From positions 638,031 through 702,030 of the forward strand of contig VZRN01000629.1 in the NCBI GenBank assembly GCA_013397935.1: 64,000 bases of DNA, in the 5' to 3' direction. The position numbers were made by a program, and so were the translations under genes. Below the pieces are notes generated by a model. That model searched no databases. It was not told where the DNA came from and saw only the letters and a list, made by a program, of their open reading frames with translations. The DNA is from Dasyornis broadbenti. Taxonomy: Eukaryota; Chordata; Aves; Passeriformes; Dasyornithidae. Of this stretch, positions 1 to 12,343 are shown in pieces; positions within the stretch are counted from its first letter, which is position 1; every line of letters begins with the position of its first letter.

Positions 1-2520
1 ACACAGCCCAGCAAAACATTGCTAGAGTGGCCTTAATGGGATCCATACCAGAAGGGCTCATTCATACCCTCAGTGGTTTGCAGAGCTGCTTCTCGAATGA
101 CTCGTTAGTTGCCTTTTATGAAATAAAAAATCTCAGTTCTACGAGTTATTGTCTTATACAAAGAGTGGGCAAGAAATACACTGCAGAAAATAACAGCAAA
201 CAGACGTCGTGCTATGTGAGACGCACAGCTCATTTTAAACACTTTGGTCTAAAAGTGCATCAGTTGTTTTTAATGATTATTTTGGTGTACAAAGGCTGAA
301 GCCACAGAACGTTGCTTTTTCTAGAAACAAAATATCCCCTAAAAACCCTTGCTGAGAAGCTCCTTCCTTGGCAGCCACGGCCATGGGGAAGGACACATCA
401 GACCCACTATAGTGAAACAACCAAGGTACCAATCCCAGCAAAGGCAGCAGCAGCCCCTGAGCCCTGCAAAGGGCTGGTGTCCCAAGAACACACTGATGGG
501 TTACACTAAGCACCCAAGATTTCCCTCCACTGTTAATAAAAATAGGGAAATGGCAATTCCTCTGGGCTAATTTCTGTGTGATTCATTAGATACAGAAACA
601 CATGATTCTGGAGCAGGCAGAGAGGAGAACAGACATGGCTGCAACCAAAAAGCATCTCCACACAACCACTCCCCATCAAACTGGAGATAACAGCTTCTGT
701 GTTTTAAAAACAAAACACTTTTTTTCCTGCATATGTTTTGTGTCAGATGACTATATAGGGGTAAACAAGCCTGCACTGTCTTATTGTCCATAAATAAATC
801 GTCAGTAAGTTCAAAGCATGGCTGGATTCATAAAGCAACACTCTCCTAATCTGTATTCGGGTCTCAAGCGTATTATCTGTAATTTACAACCAATTTAAAT
901 GGCATTAACAGTCTTCCCCTTATGGGAATTTAAATTTGCATCCTACCATTGAATTAAACACTGATTGCATATTTTCTATAGGGGACGTAATGCTCTTTGA
1001 AGCTTGTTTTGAATAATAAAGCATCTATTCATGCACATGGTGCAATGTGTTTCTTTGTCCTGAATGTAATTGAAGTAAAATGTGAGTTAAAGGGATTTTT
1101 ACTCTAGCCACAGGTTTGTTGATTACCATCTATTTTCATCTATTCAAGGTTTTAAAAAGGAAAAGAAAAATACAGTAATCTCTTCCTGCATTTGGAACCT
1201 CATTTACCACTCAGAGCTTTCCTGAGAGCATCTGAGATGAACAATCAGAAGGTCAAGTTTCAGTCCATCTTTGAAGGAGGAGAAAGGAACAAAACAGTGC
1301 CTTACTCTTCTGAAAAGAAAAATAAATACCACAAATAAAAAGCAGAGGGAAGCAGACAACACCACATCTAACCTCCAGGAGAAAGATCTTGCCTACCTGT
1401 CAGGTAGCTGTTCTGTATGCTGTCAATCACTGAGAGCCAGGAAAACCACAGCAACAATGACTTCAACATCAAGGAAGCAAATAGGGTGAAATAACACTGT
1501 TGACCTTTTTTGTTTTATTTACAAGGGAGGAATAACTGAAATAAATCATAAACATGACTTACTCCTTTCTGGATGGGAAAAACAAGCACAAAGGCATCCT
1601 GAAGATTCTAGCTGGCAGATGTGTGGTTTGCCAGCAGCATGGCTGGGTCCTCCAGTCACAACCACCCTGACAGGGAGAGGCAGTCCGGGAGGACTTTCAG
1701 AGGAGTGGGGGACCTGATGCCAGGAGTGGGTGACCAGCTGCAGCAGGAGTGGTGGAAATGTCCCCAGCATGGCCATCCCTGCGATTTCTCTTGTCCTGTG
1801 CAGCCCTCCGGGCTGGAAAGCTTGATGATGATGCCCAGTACACTCAGCAAACGATCTAGAGAAACTGAATTCTCCACTACTTCGCCTGTGCCAGCGTACT
1901 GCTACAAAGGGGTTAGGGAAAAAAACTCTCTTAAAATCTGGTGGATTTTAAAAGGTTTTTTTCTTTTTTTTTCTTCCCCTAAAGGTGATCTTCATTTTCA
2001 GCTGCAGGCAGGCCTGAGTCTAATAAAGCTGTTGTGGTGTTAAATAGCTCTGATATTCATGATCCTGGCATTTATTCAGAAATGACAGAGAAGACAAAAC
2101 ACAGTTGATGCATTTGGCATTTATGCAGTGTTATAAGTAATTGTTTAGAGTGATTTTTTTAAATTATTTTTCACCATTGTCCTGTTTCTGCATTTTTTAA
2201 AAAGCAGGGGCCACTTCTGCTGAAACCCTTGTTTTCCTTCTGTTCTCAGGAAAGATTTAGAAAAACCAGAAAGTACAAGAAACCAGAACTTCATGACATG
2301 CCTTTCCCATTCTTAAAAGGTGATTTTATGAGTCCTTGAGGAACAAACACTGCTTAGAAACTGCCGACTGTGTTTTAGGAAGAGGCAGGGAGGATTGCAG
2401 ACCATGGCCTTGATCCCATTAGGACGAAATGTCAAACAGCAACGGTAACCGTATCTCTGGACTTAGCCAGTTGTTCAAGATTTCTTTACAGGCTATCTTG
2501 AATTGCTGCAGTTAATATTG
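1..2520. other. unique non-coding DNA, no gene recognised
   Basis: All frames are broken into short ORFs of at most about 140 codons with no recognisable domain. The sequence is AT-rich and nearly free of CpG, as expected for avian intergenic or intronic DNA. One long pyrimidine run ending in an AG (about 1,955-1,985) would make a good splice acceptor, but no consensus donor follows within a normal exon length. I see no repeat family here. Confidence 0.6.
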
Positions 2521-2521
2521 T

Positions 2522-2640
2522 ATTGGTGCTATAAAAGCAAGCACCGCCAATGCTGCTGTCGCACGTGTAGCAAACATCAAAGTCCTCTGTAGCCACGCCG
2601 CGTGCAGATAGCGAGAACGCCTCGAGATAGTGAGGGACAT
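2522..2640 (+). promoter_or_regulatory. TATA/CCAAT pair followed by a CpG cluster (candidate promoter or enhancer)
   Basis: An inverted CCAAT box (ATTGG, 2,522-2,526) is followed by TATAAAAG at 2,530-2,537. About 25 bases further on, where a start site would be expected, there is an E-box CACGTG (2,562-2,567). Eight CpG dinucleotides then fall within about 80 bases, in a surrounding sequence that has almost none. A CpG cluster surviving in CpG-depleted vertebrate DNA often marks an unmethylated or conserved regulatory element. No ORF with gene features follows, so a driven transcript would be non-coding. Chance grouping is possible because the TATA box lies very close to the CCAAT motif. Confidence 0.3.
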
Positions 2641-3563
2641 AAATACTCTCTTTTTTCCTTCTGCTTTCCAAAACAGTTTCATCGTATCATTTGCACACAA
2701 GAGACCACAAATGGTCCCTGGGCAGCTTGGGGGTAATTGCCATGTTGTTCAATTTGCCTCAAATGAACGGCCCGGGAATGATAAACACTCTTTTATAATC
2801 AGCTCGCTACTGCTGGTATGTAGTACGGGTGGGAAACACTGGACCCTGACCCTCTGTCAGAAAGTCATCCTCCCCCTTTATATTTGCAGAGGCAAGGAAT
2901 CTCAGGGGGAAAGGAGGTTTATTAGCAGGCACATACCCATCTGTGGGCTGTAGCCCCATGGGCACATTGTGTTAATGCTGTGCCCTCACTGCTACCTGCT
3001 CCTATAGCACGACACACAGAGCTGGAGCAAGAAGTGATGCCAATGGGAAAGACTTGTGGCTGGGAAGCCTATGTGGTTCAGAAAAAACCACCGGCAATTC
3101 CTAGCACAAAACAGAGCTTAAAGTGAATTAGACCTTCATGACTTCTAACCCAGGCTCAGGGAGAGTGTAGGCAATGCTGGCTGCTCCTAGAGCTATCCAT
3201 GCTCCTGACTCTGGAGGCTAACTGCAGCCTGCCGACATCCCAGAACTGTGTGCAGGCTGGCACAGCCACCCCGCCCCAAACCCTGTACTGAAAACCCCTC
3301 TCCTCCTGCCCACAAGGGGAACTGGGGTCTGCCCTTTCCTCAGAACTGGACGAATTCATAATTTTTTCAGAGCTGAGGCTCACCCAGTGTTTGGAAGGCA
3401 TGGGGTGGATTCACTGTATTCCTTCATTAAAGGCCAAGCTCTGGTTTGCTTCCCTCTCCAACTGTGCTGCCCCAGTCCCGTGGAAGGGAGGTTTGGGTGC
3501 CAGGCACTTGGGGCAGCTGAGCAGTCCAGCTGACCTTCACCATTTCTCCTTGTTTTCTTCTAG

Positions 3564-3604
3564 GAATAAACAAGGGCTCAGGCCCAATTTGCTTCACACA
3601 TATG
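3564..3604 (+). other. candidate 41-nt exon (excellent splice sites)
   Basis: A long pyrimidine tract ends in TTCTTCTAG at 3,563, a near-ideal splice acceptor. The sequence ATG|GTAAGTCG follows, with the donor GT at 3,605-3,606, a near-ideal donor. The 41-nt segment is open in two of three frames, and its length is not a multiple of three. No neighbouring exon or protein match is recognisable, so if real it is most likely part of a long non-coding RNA or a small internal exon of a gene extending outside the window. Confidence 0.25.
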
Positions 3605-5070
3605 GTAAGTCGAAGTTCAAGCTGGGAATGCTGGAGTAGGTGTTGTCCATCCACCAGCAGTCAAGGACAGTGTGCAGTAACTCCACTAGAGATCCACATT
3701 TTAAAATAGCTTAACCTCAGCAATCCTACCAGAGCTGGCTGAGGAGCTTGTGCCTTACTTCATGTTTGGTACACTTTGCTGTACTGGGAAAGTGCCAGTG
3801 TAGAGTGCCATGCTGGGGAAAGAAAACAGACACATCCCCAGGTGCAGACGTTGTTGCTGCAGCTTTTCAGAGAGCCACACGCAGCCACTCCCAGCATCTT
3901 CGTTAGTGATGTGGAAATAAATGTGAAATCACTGCTGATAAAACACCCAAAGAAAGGCAGGAGGGTAAATAAAGCAGAAAGGCTGGCTGAATCACACAGC
4001 CTGCTGCACTCAGACAAGCAAAATGTGTTTTACTGTGGGCTAATTGAAAGTAAAAGCATGGTTCTGAGAGTGATACCTGGGGATGAGGGAGAATGACAGG
4101 AAATGAGTCAACCTTGAAAAAATGCTGGAGGTCATGATGGAGCTGAAAATAATTTGGTAGACTTTTTCTACATCATGGAGAATTTCTAAAACTTGGATGA
4201 AACTGCACAGGATTATGATGGACTGATAGTTATGGGCATCTTCTAATTAATGTGGGATGCCTTGCAGTACTCCCAACCAGGATGTCCAAGTCTGCCATAC
4301 AGGGATAACTCGATGACATTTACATGGGAGGTTGGCTTCAGCACATCTGATGAGCTCTGCTGGCTTTAGGCTTTATTCTTCTATGAAATTACCACACTGC
4401 TTTACAAGCTATTATAAATAAATAAAAAAGAGAAGGGGCTGAGCTGCCTAGCAAACCCTCTGCCTGCTTTCCAGGCCTCCACAGCATGAATTTGTTTTTA
4501 AAGAAAAAAATAGAAGGACAAAGGTGACAAAGCAGACTCAAACATCACCATTACCATAGCAACAGTGGCATTAGTCTGACACAGCAGCAGAAACCAAAAT
4601 ACACCCTTGCACAGAACACCATACAAGTTAGGAAACTGCTAGCCCTGTATGGCACACAAGATAAACAACCAAAATATAAATGACTATAGATTGCTCAGAA
4701 AAATTATTAATCACTATTTAAAAAATATGCTTTCTGCAAATAAATAAAGTATCTTAATGATCTCTAAAATTTATTTCCCTTGATCAACGAACAGCAAAAT
4801 TAAAAACAATTGCAAATTGTGCATATACCACAATATGGAGCAGCATCTTTGCCTGGAAGCTGAAACCACTAAGGCAGCAATATTGTAGGGGTTCCCTGAC
4901 TGCCTTTTTGGCTCAGCTCCTGCCAGTGGTGCATTTGGTGATGTGACTAACATGTGTCACATGTGGTTTGTTCTCTCTCTCACCTGCTCTTTGAGGAAGG
5001 ACTATGTTTGCAGGGGAGTATATTGCATGGAGCTTTCTTTTTTTTCTTTTTCTTTTAATGCACTTACCAG

Positions 5071-5302
5071 GCTGCATTTAAATGGAGAAAGTTCAGGCCA
5101 AAGAAATACACTATATGCAAGAACAAAAAAAGGATTTCTTAGTCCCCTGTGGGATTTTGTACTGCAGCCTCAGACACAAAAGGACTGAGGAAAATATCTC
5201 TCTTGCCCAGATGAGTTTAGAAGAGACAGCTTGCTCGGTGCAGAGCAAGCACTTGCAGAGACCATCGTGTCTGGCAACTGTCCTTATCATGGTGCTTTGT
5301 GG
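5071..5302 (+). other. candidate 232-nt exon with open frame from an internal ATG
   Basis: A long T/C-rich run ends in TTACCAG at 5,070 (acceptor). A GTGAGT donor lies at 5,303-5,308. From the ATG at 5,082 the frame stays open to the donor (73 codons), with an in-frame TAA directly upstream, so it could only be a first coding exon. The peptide is not recognised. The same acceptor bases, read on the other strand, make a strong donor (CTG|GTAAGTG), so strand is ambiguous. Confidence 0.15.
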
Positions 5303-6919
5303 GTGAGTGGAGGTGATGGGTGTCAGCAGTGCTTCCCAGACGTATGGCCAGCGTGGCAAAGGGCACCCAGTGGTGGATGGCCAAGCCCTGGTGTCTCCAC
5401 TACACAGCAGCAGTTCTGCTTGGAGAGGTCAGGGGAGCACCACTGCTGCTGTTCCCACACAGCCACGGTGATGTTTTTTGTACACTGGACCAAGGCTCTA
5501 GACATAATTCTGGAGATCTTGAGACTCTGTTTAGTCTTTGGGATGCCAGGACAGAGGGCAGAGGAGAGTACTTGACGTGTTTGCAGCAGCTGAGGAAATG
5601 CTAAGCTGCAGCCTCCCATCTAGAGAGCATCCTGCAACCCACTGCCACATCCAGCTGGAAGCTGCATGTACAGGGTGGGCACTTAAGTAGAAAAAAAACC
5701 CAACCCAATGTAAATTAGTGTGAAATAAAATTGCTCTCCCCCACCTCTTCTGGAGGCAGACACTGAGGGTTGCTGACAGAGCCCTGGGGATGTGGTGCCC
5801 TCGACCCAGTGGGCAAACTAAAGGGCACTGCTGTCACTCAGAGCTGGCAGGGCAGCCAGGAGCAGCTCCTGTCAGCCTGCAAGGCCACTTGGCCTCCTGC
5901 CTGTGTTTCCCCTGCATGTGTTCTCTCCCTGCCTGACTGCCCCCGAGCCCAGGAGCTCCCACAGTGCTGCAATCCAACATTTTCTTGTAGCAGCAGCTGA
6001 GCACACACAGGCTGGGTGCTGCAGGCAGTGTGGCAGGGCAGTCCCAGGGGGACGCAGGGAGGGGGATATACTGGGGAGAGAGATGGGTCCCATCTCCCTG
6101 GACCATCAAATGAGCCCAGAGCTGGAGCAGGTAGCCAGTCAAACGCATCAGTCCCATCAATAAAACAAAGAAAATGTGGCAGTAAAGGTAGATTTTTTCC
6201 CATTTCAAACTGTAAAATTGTCAGCCATCTCTAGGTGCTATTAATCACACAGTGCACACCTGAGATGTGCTCAGACCCAGTGGAATAACAGTGACTTGCT
6301 CCCCAGGGCAGCCAGCCTCCAAGAGCCCCGGGGACAGAGGGCTCTCCTAATTACTTTAAAGGGATGAATAAGGCTTGTGCTGGTCCCGAGACAGAAAGCC
6401 AGACCCCCAAATTTGGGCAACTCCATCACCTTCACTACGATAATGCAAACAGTACTGGGATGAATCCAGATAGGGAAAGGAGGTGCTATCAGGTTTATGT
6501 GGCTGTTACAGATCCTCTTTTACAGGAGCCTTTATTCCTATGTTGTGCACGTGTGCATTTAAACTGGTTACAAAGCGACAAATGCTATTTCTTTTTATTG
6601 AAGCTTGGCTTCATAACTAGAGATCAATCCACTTCATGTGTGTGACAGAGATGGATCAAACGGGATTCAGCCCTCACAGACAGGAATTTATGCTGCCAGA
6701 AGGAGAGGCTGAGAACAAGATAGGTGGTGTTTCATGGAAGCAACACACACAACTTTTGCAAAAGAAAATAAATTTATAATATCTAAGTCCAAAAGATGTT
6801 TTTCTGAGATAGTTATAACTACCATACACATCTAGGATTTTTTTTTTTTTTTGTAGAAGTGTTAGCTTGACATGGATTTTTATTGTAATGCAATTTCAAT
6901 GTATTACTTTCATTTGCAG

Positions 6920-6978
6920 TTAGATCCCAACATTGGTAAGATGTTCTTAGAAGCCAGAAGAAAAATAAAGAAAACCAG
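6920..6978 (+). other. candidate 59-nt exon, open in one frame
   Basis: The acceptor TTTCATTTGCAG ends at 6,919 and the donor CCAG|GTAATG begins at 6,979. Of the three frames, only the one starting at the first base stays open throughout. It encodes a basic, helix-like peptide that includes GKMFLEARRKIKKT. The donor lacks the best +5 base (T instead of G), so it is weaker than the acceptor. No family is recognised. Confidence 0.2.
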
Positions 6979-9900
6979 GTAATGAAAGTTGACTTGTAAT
7001 ATTGGCAGTAAGCTCCTGTTGGTCACCAAACCTAGTATCTTCTACACTTCAAAAAATTTCCATAATCAATTAATTCTGTGAAATGAGTTCTTTTCTTTTT
7101 TTTAACAGTAGATAAACCAGAGGCATTTTCCCTCAGGGGATATAAATTCTTTTAAAGACTCAGCCCTGCTCAGGGGCTTATTGCAGAGTGCTGCCTGCCC
7201 AGGGAGGCAAATACCATGTCCTCTTCAAAGTTACATGAAGATAATTTCAGCTTTCGATCAAGGAATTAGGAATCAGCCCATCATAGATGTTTAAGCTGCT
7301 TCCATCTTTTTCAAGGAACATCTGTTTCTCAAGCAGATTACCACAGCTGACGGAAATGCTATTTTATTTTAATAATCTAGACTGAAAAAGGAACATGAGC
7401 TGCTGGGGAAGGGACAATGGTTGCTCTTCCCCTCATCTGTATGAGAAATGCCTGGAAGGGCTGGATATGAAAAGCCAGCCAGCCTTTCCCAGAGGAGCAA
7501 GATCTGCTCTGCAGGGATGCAGCACAAGCTAACCTGTCAGCCAGCAGTGGCCAAAGCCACTTGGAAAGACTTTCAAATGGAGAGTTATTTAAATCCCTTA
7601 CAATTACCCATTTTCTCCTTTTCTGTCCTCTGTCATGTCAGACATTTCTCACTTGTGAATTGCCCTTTAATAGCTGCAGAAAGCACCAGGTTGGTGCTGC
7701 GGGTCGGTGGAAGGGGAAGGAGCAAGGAGCCAGCCTCCCTGGAGAAGCAGATGATTTCCACCAGCAGCTGGTTAACATTGCTCACCTCCTTGGGTCCCAC
7801 AATCTGAGGTCACTGTTGTTCCAGTCGGCAATACAACCAGGAATGTAGGACCTTCTGCATCGCCTTTCAGATTGTGGGGCCAGAAAAGTGGCCAGAAAAC
7901 CAAGGCTGATTTGTTTTCCTATTTTGTGGCTGGCAGGGTTGGCCAGTCTAACAAAGCTGATGCCATCATGGCAATTTGCTTTGCGCCCTCCAGGCTGTGG
8001 GCGTGGAGCCATGTGCAAGGAGGGGCTGGGTGAGAAATGACACACTTTGGTATTTCTGCAGCTGTTGCCAAGGGAGCCTGTGAAAACCAGAGCCCACATC
8101 GAGGTGCTCCAGTTGAGATGGCAATGGGGAGAAGTGGCAGGAGCACCTCCCAGCCCCATGCTCTAGGATAACTTCAAGGCCTTCCAGGCATCCCTGGGTG
8201 GAGGAAAAGATGCTAGTTCCTTTTTCAAAATTTGGGAAACCCTTTCCCCAGATGTCTCAAATCTAAACCAAACCAGTACCTTGCTTGAAACCTGGGAGCA
8301 CAAAGAAAGCCATGTCCATTGCTCTCCACCTTCTGATACAGGAGTTCAAAATCCCCTCTGATACGAGAGTTTAGAATCCACAAAAAACGCATTCTACTGG
8401 TGTTGCATTGTGTTTCCTACCCTAGGAATAGTTTATTCAGTACCAAAATCAGCTTTTTTTGACTGATAAAGAGAATAAAGGGTATTTCTTGAGCTTTGGA
8501 CAGCAAAATGCAGGGGTTTGACACACTGGATATACAGTAATGGCATAGTACCCAGCCTGCCCTGAAAAGAGATAGGTGGAGAATTTTATAAATATTCTTG
8601 ATGCCTCATTCCTCTGCCAGAAATGATAAAAAGGAAGAAGATACATAATTTATCTTTCATATACCTTTCCTATAAACCTTTCCTTTGGGCTTCCCTTACT
8701 TTAATATTTTTTTAACGTTTTCACACTAATGTGCTCAGAACGTGGCAGGAATTTGACACAGAGTTAATTTTCCAATTATTTTTTCCGTCTTTGTGGTTTT
8801 TCACAGCTTTTAAAATGTACAATACATTGAAAAAGTGCACAGCCTTATAGAAAGGTGGCTGAGAAAGGAAGAGGCAAAAGGACATTCCCTCTTACCCACA
8901 AGCTACCACTATGGGGTGAAACAACTTTCCCCTCCTTACAGAAAAGAGAGACAGGAGAGCATTATCTCCTGTTTTTCCTCCACAACTCTCCTTGGGGAAG
9001 GTCTTTTTCATGGCATGTCATACAGATGCCATTGGGGTTCAGCCACCCAGCCAAGCAGGTGTGCTCATGTGGCTCCAGGCATCTTTTGGTGTATGATAAC
9101 ACAATGCTGCCTCCTCCTCATCCCCAGCTGGGGTATGTGGAGCTAGGGACGGAATCAATGCTGAGAAACAGGTGGCACCTGCCTGCTCACTGCCCTTATT
9201 ATCTTGAAACTGCAGCAAGTGGCCTCCCTGATGTCTAGATCCCACTTAAACCAAGAGTTTAGTTTCTCATGAGGCCATGGGATAATAACTCAGTCTGGCA
9301 TGGACCTCCAGAAGTGTCTACCCCAAAGCCAGACTGGCTCTGGAATTACACCAGACTGCTCAGGACTTGGTTTTCAAAACCTTCAAGGATGGAGCCAGCA
9401 ACCTCAACCTCGTGGGGTAACCATCTCCACTGCCTGGCTGCTCCTCACACCAGCCTTAACCTCTTGTTTCAGCCTCTGCTCTCCTATCATGCCCCACCAC
9501 AGAGAGCCTGGCTCCACCCTGATGACCTTCCTGCAGGCACTGCGCAGTTGTTGAGTCTTCCCAAAGCTGTCTCTTTTCCAGACTATAGAAGCCTAACTCC
9601 ATCAGTTTTCCCTTAAAACAATTCAGTGATGCAAAATACCAGCAAAAATAAAATTCAACCTCTACAGAAACCCTGTGGTTAACTTCTGGCATCTCCATCA
9701 GTGTTTTCCTAAACTACCACAGTTACAGGTATAGTTAAACAAGTAATTTTCAGACTTCCTTGACCTGAAAACCCATGCTTCATCTTTGCATCTGTACCCC
9801 CAACTTTCCCAGTGAGCTAAGAACCACTGGTCTTTGAGGCTGTGGAGTGAAAGGACCACACTCCTGACTACTTCCTGCCAGACCCCATGGAGTAAGAACA

Positions 9901-12248
9901 GCAGACGAGATTACACAATGCAACACCAGAACAATTTTACACTTTTCCTTGAGCAGAAGTGTCACAAAACTCAATTTTAGCCTGAGAAATACCAAAGCAG
10001 CCTTAAAGGCTTGGCTTTTTGAACACATGAAATGACAATCGATCAGTCCTGAAGCCAGCCATTGCAATCTGACAGGGATGAGGAGGATAGCACATGTAAG
10101 GGAATGGAGTAAAGAAAATGTACTGGAAATAATTGTTAATTAAAAAATTAACCGACAACAACAGACGTCATGTCAAGTGAACCTTTGGAAATGTATGCAA
10201 ATAGATGAAAGAAGGAAAATGAGATATAGTTCTGGTAAGTGAATTGAAGGGAAGTCTTTAAATGGCTTAATAATAGGAACACATTGAGAAGCAGTGAGGT
10301 TAATACAGAAATGACATAAAGCAGTGGGGGGTCTTGGACTAGATTTATTGTGCATACTAATTGGAGGACACTGAATACCAGATAATAGCTGAAGGATGGG
10401 GCTTCCGCTCTGTCAACATCCTCTTGTTCACAAAGAATGATCCAGCAGAATTTAATAGCTTCACAATATCGCTGAGAATGACACTTTAATAGGTAACAAA
10501 ATGCTGCATTTCAGCACTGTGCAGGGGGAAACCACAAGAAAGTGAGAGTAGAAGGGGATGACACCAGAGGCCTCACTGGCAGTTGCCAGATCTGAAAGCA
10601 GCACAATTCCCCCAGCCTCCCCCAGCCTGAAAAAGAGCCCAAGTGTTTATCTGAGGTGATATTAAGGCAAGCTTTAAAATAACAGCACCAACAATTGAGA
10701 CCACAAATGTCTTGTAATTTTTAAAATCCTTATAACCTGCAATGTCTGAACGAGCTCAAAAACTAGCTCATTAAAACCTGGAAGTTAATTGGAGCAGGAA
10801 AAGCAAGCAGCTCTTAGTGGTCCTTACTGCCCAAGCTGAAGTAAGTGCAGAAATTACGCAGACAGCAAATAGATTTGCTTTTTATGTGGTTGGGCTTTAT
10901 TAACAATTCCCACAAAAAACCACATAGCAATCAGTGATGTAGGAGAAGTCATGGTGTGCAAATGTAAGCCTCAGCTTTACAGTACTCAAGTTCTGCACTA
11001 CAAGGCAGACTTTTGAATAAGGAAACCATCTGCCAGGAAAGGTCTTTCATGAATAGTTTTTTCACTGTAGCTTTTAACATGCCAACACAAGAATACTGTT
11101 TAGAGGTCAAGTGGCACTCTCTGAGCAAAAGCTTGATAGTCTTAGGAAATCTCATTCCTTAAAAGCAAAGTGTGGTGGCTGAGGCAATGCTTGCACACTT
11201 GAGGCCAGGCACTGGCAATGTGAGACACAGGATGCATGGAGTGGCTGCTCCTTTGGTGCCAATGGGGATTCTCAGTGGGGTCCGCTGGGCTGGCTGCTCT
11301 GCCACAGGGTTGGAAGAAAGCAGAGTTCATGGATACTTGTTGGGATGTCCTGCAGCATCCCCAATGGCTCCAGGTGCCTGTAAAAGACAGCAGACCACTA
11401 CTGACCTTAGAAGCTTGTACAGAAACACCCATGTTTTAACAGCTGAATACACCACTGGGCTCCACAGTGTTATTCACTAAATTTACACTGACTGCCTTGA
11501 GACCTGAACCTCCAGGATCACTCGTAGCCATCTATACAGTGAGCAGCTTCTGGATTTCTCTGTCAGAAACCCAATCTCATCTTACCCTGTGCTCCTTGGC
11601 ATCTTTGTCATGCTGGCACGGAATTAATGAAATAGATATTTTTCCTCCCACAGCTACCAATTCAGTGTCAAAGAACAAGGTATACTGTTTGCTGTGAGGT
11701 GTTTATTTTTTTAATACACAATGCAAGGAGGCAGGAGGGCACGTGTGCCTTTTGGCCTGACCTCAACAGAGCTCAGAAGTGTGCAGGGTGAGGTGTCACT
11801 TAAGTCACCATAAATAAAGAGAAGGCACCAGCCAGCACCTGTCTGAAGGAGGCCAAAGCACTTGCATCTCTGCCCACCTGCCTAAGAAGGAAAACAATTC
11901 TTAAATGATTTTTCCAGATGATGGCACATGCTGGGTCAGAGGGAGAAAAGCAACTTGTGTGGCTCAGCATCCCGAGCCCCCGGTCCCTTTTTCATCCTAT
12001 CTTCTCCTCTGTGCAGCACTGCCCTCAAATCTCTTACCCACTGATTTTTAGGCATACCTTGTTTGATGGGTGCACAGTGTTTTACTTGTGGGGGAATCAG
12101 CAGATGGGATGTGCTTACAGCAGCAAAGAGGAACTTTACTGAAGTACATGCACTGGCAAAGGACGTCTCAGTATCATGTAAAACACACTTGGCAAGGTAG
12201 TTTGCCATGCAACTGAAGCTGTCCAGCTAAAGATGATCAGATACTTAC

Positions 12249-12343
12249 CTGCCAAGGCACATTACCAGGGTAAGCTGAGCATGTAATCCAAGGAGATGAC
12301 CCCACACGGTACTTGTTTCACTGGCTCCATTTTTGTGAAAGCA
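12249..12343 (-). other. candidate 95-nt exon on the minus strand
   Basis: Read on the minus strand, a pyrimidine-rich run ending GTCTGACTCCAG is followed by 95 bases. These end in TTGGCAG|GTAAGTAT, a perfect match to the donor consensus. The first frame stays open for all 31 codons; the second is open for 26 codons and the third stops early. No known protein segment is recognised. It is among the best splice-site pairs in the window, but nothing upstream or downstream on this strand identifies a gene. Confidence 0.25.

Noticed and set aside
8332..8384. Two similar roughly 27-bp segments (CTGATACAGGAGTTCAAAATCC-like)
   Set aside because: Only two imperfect copies; a minor local duplication with nothing further to support a feature.
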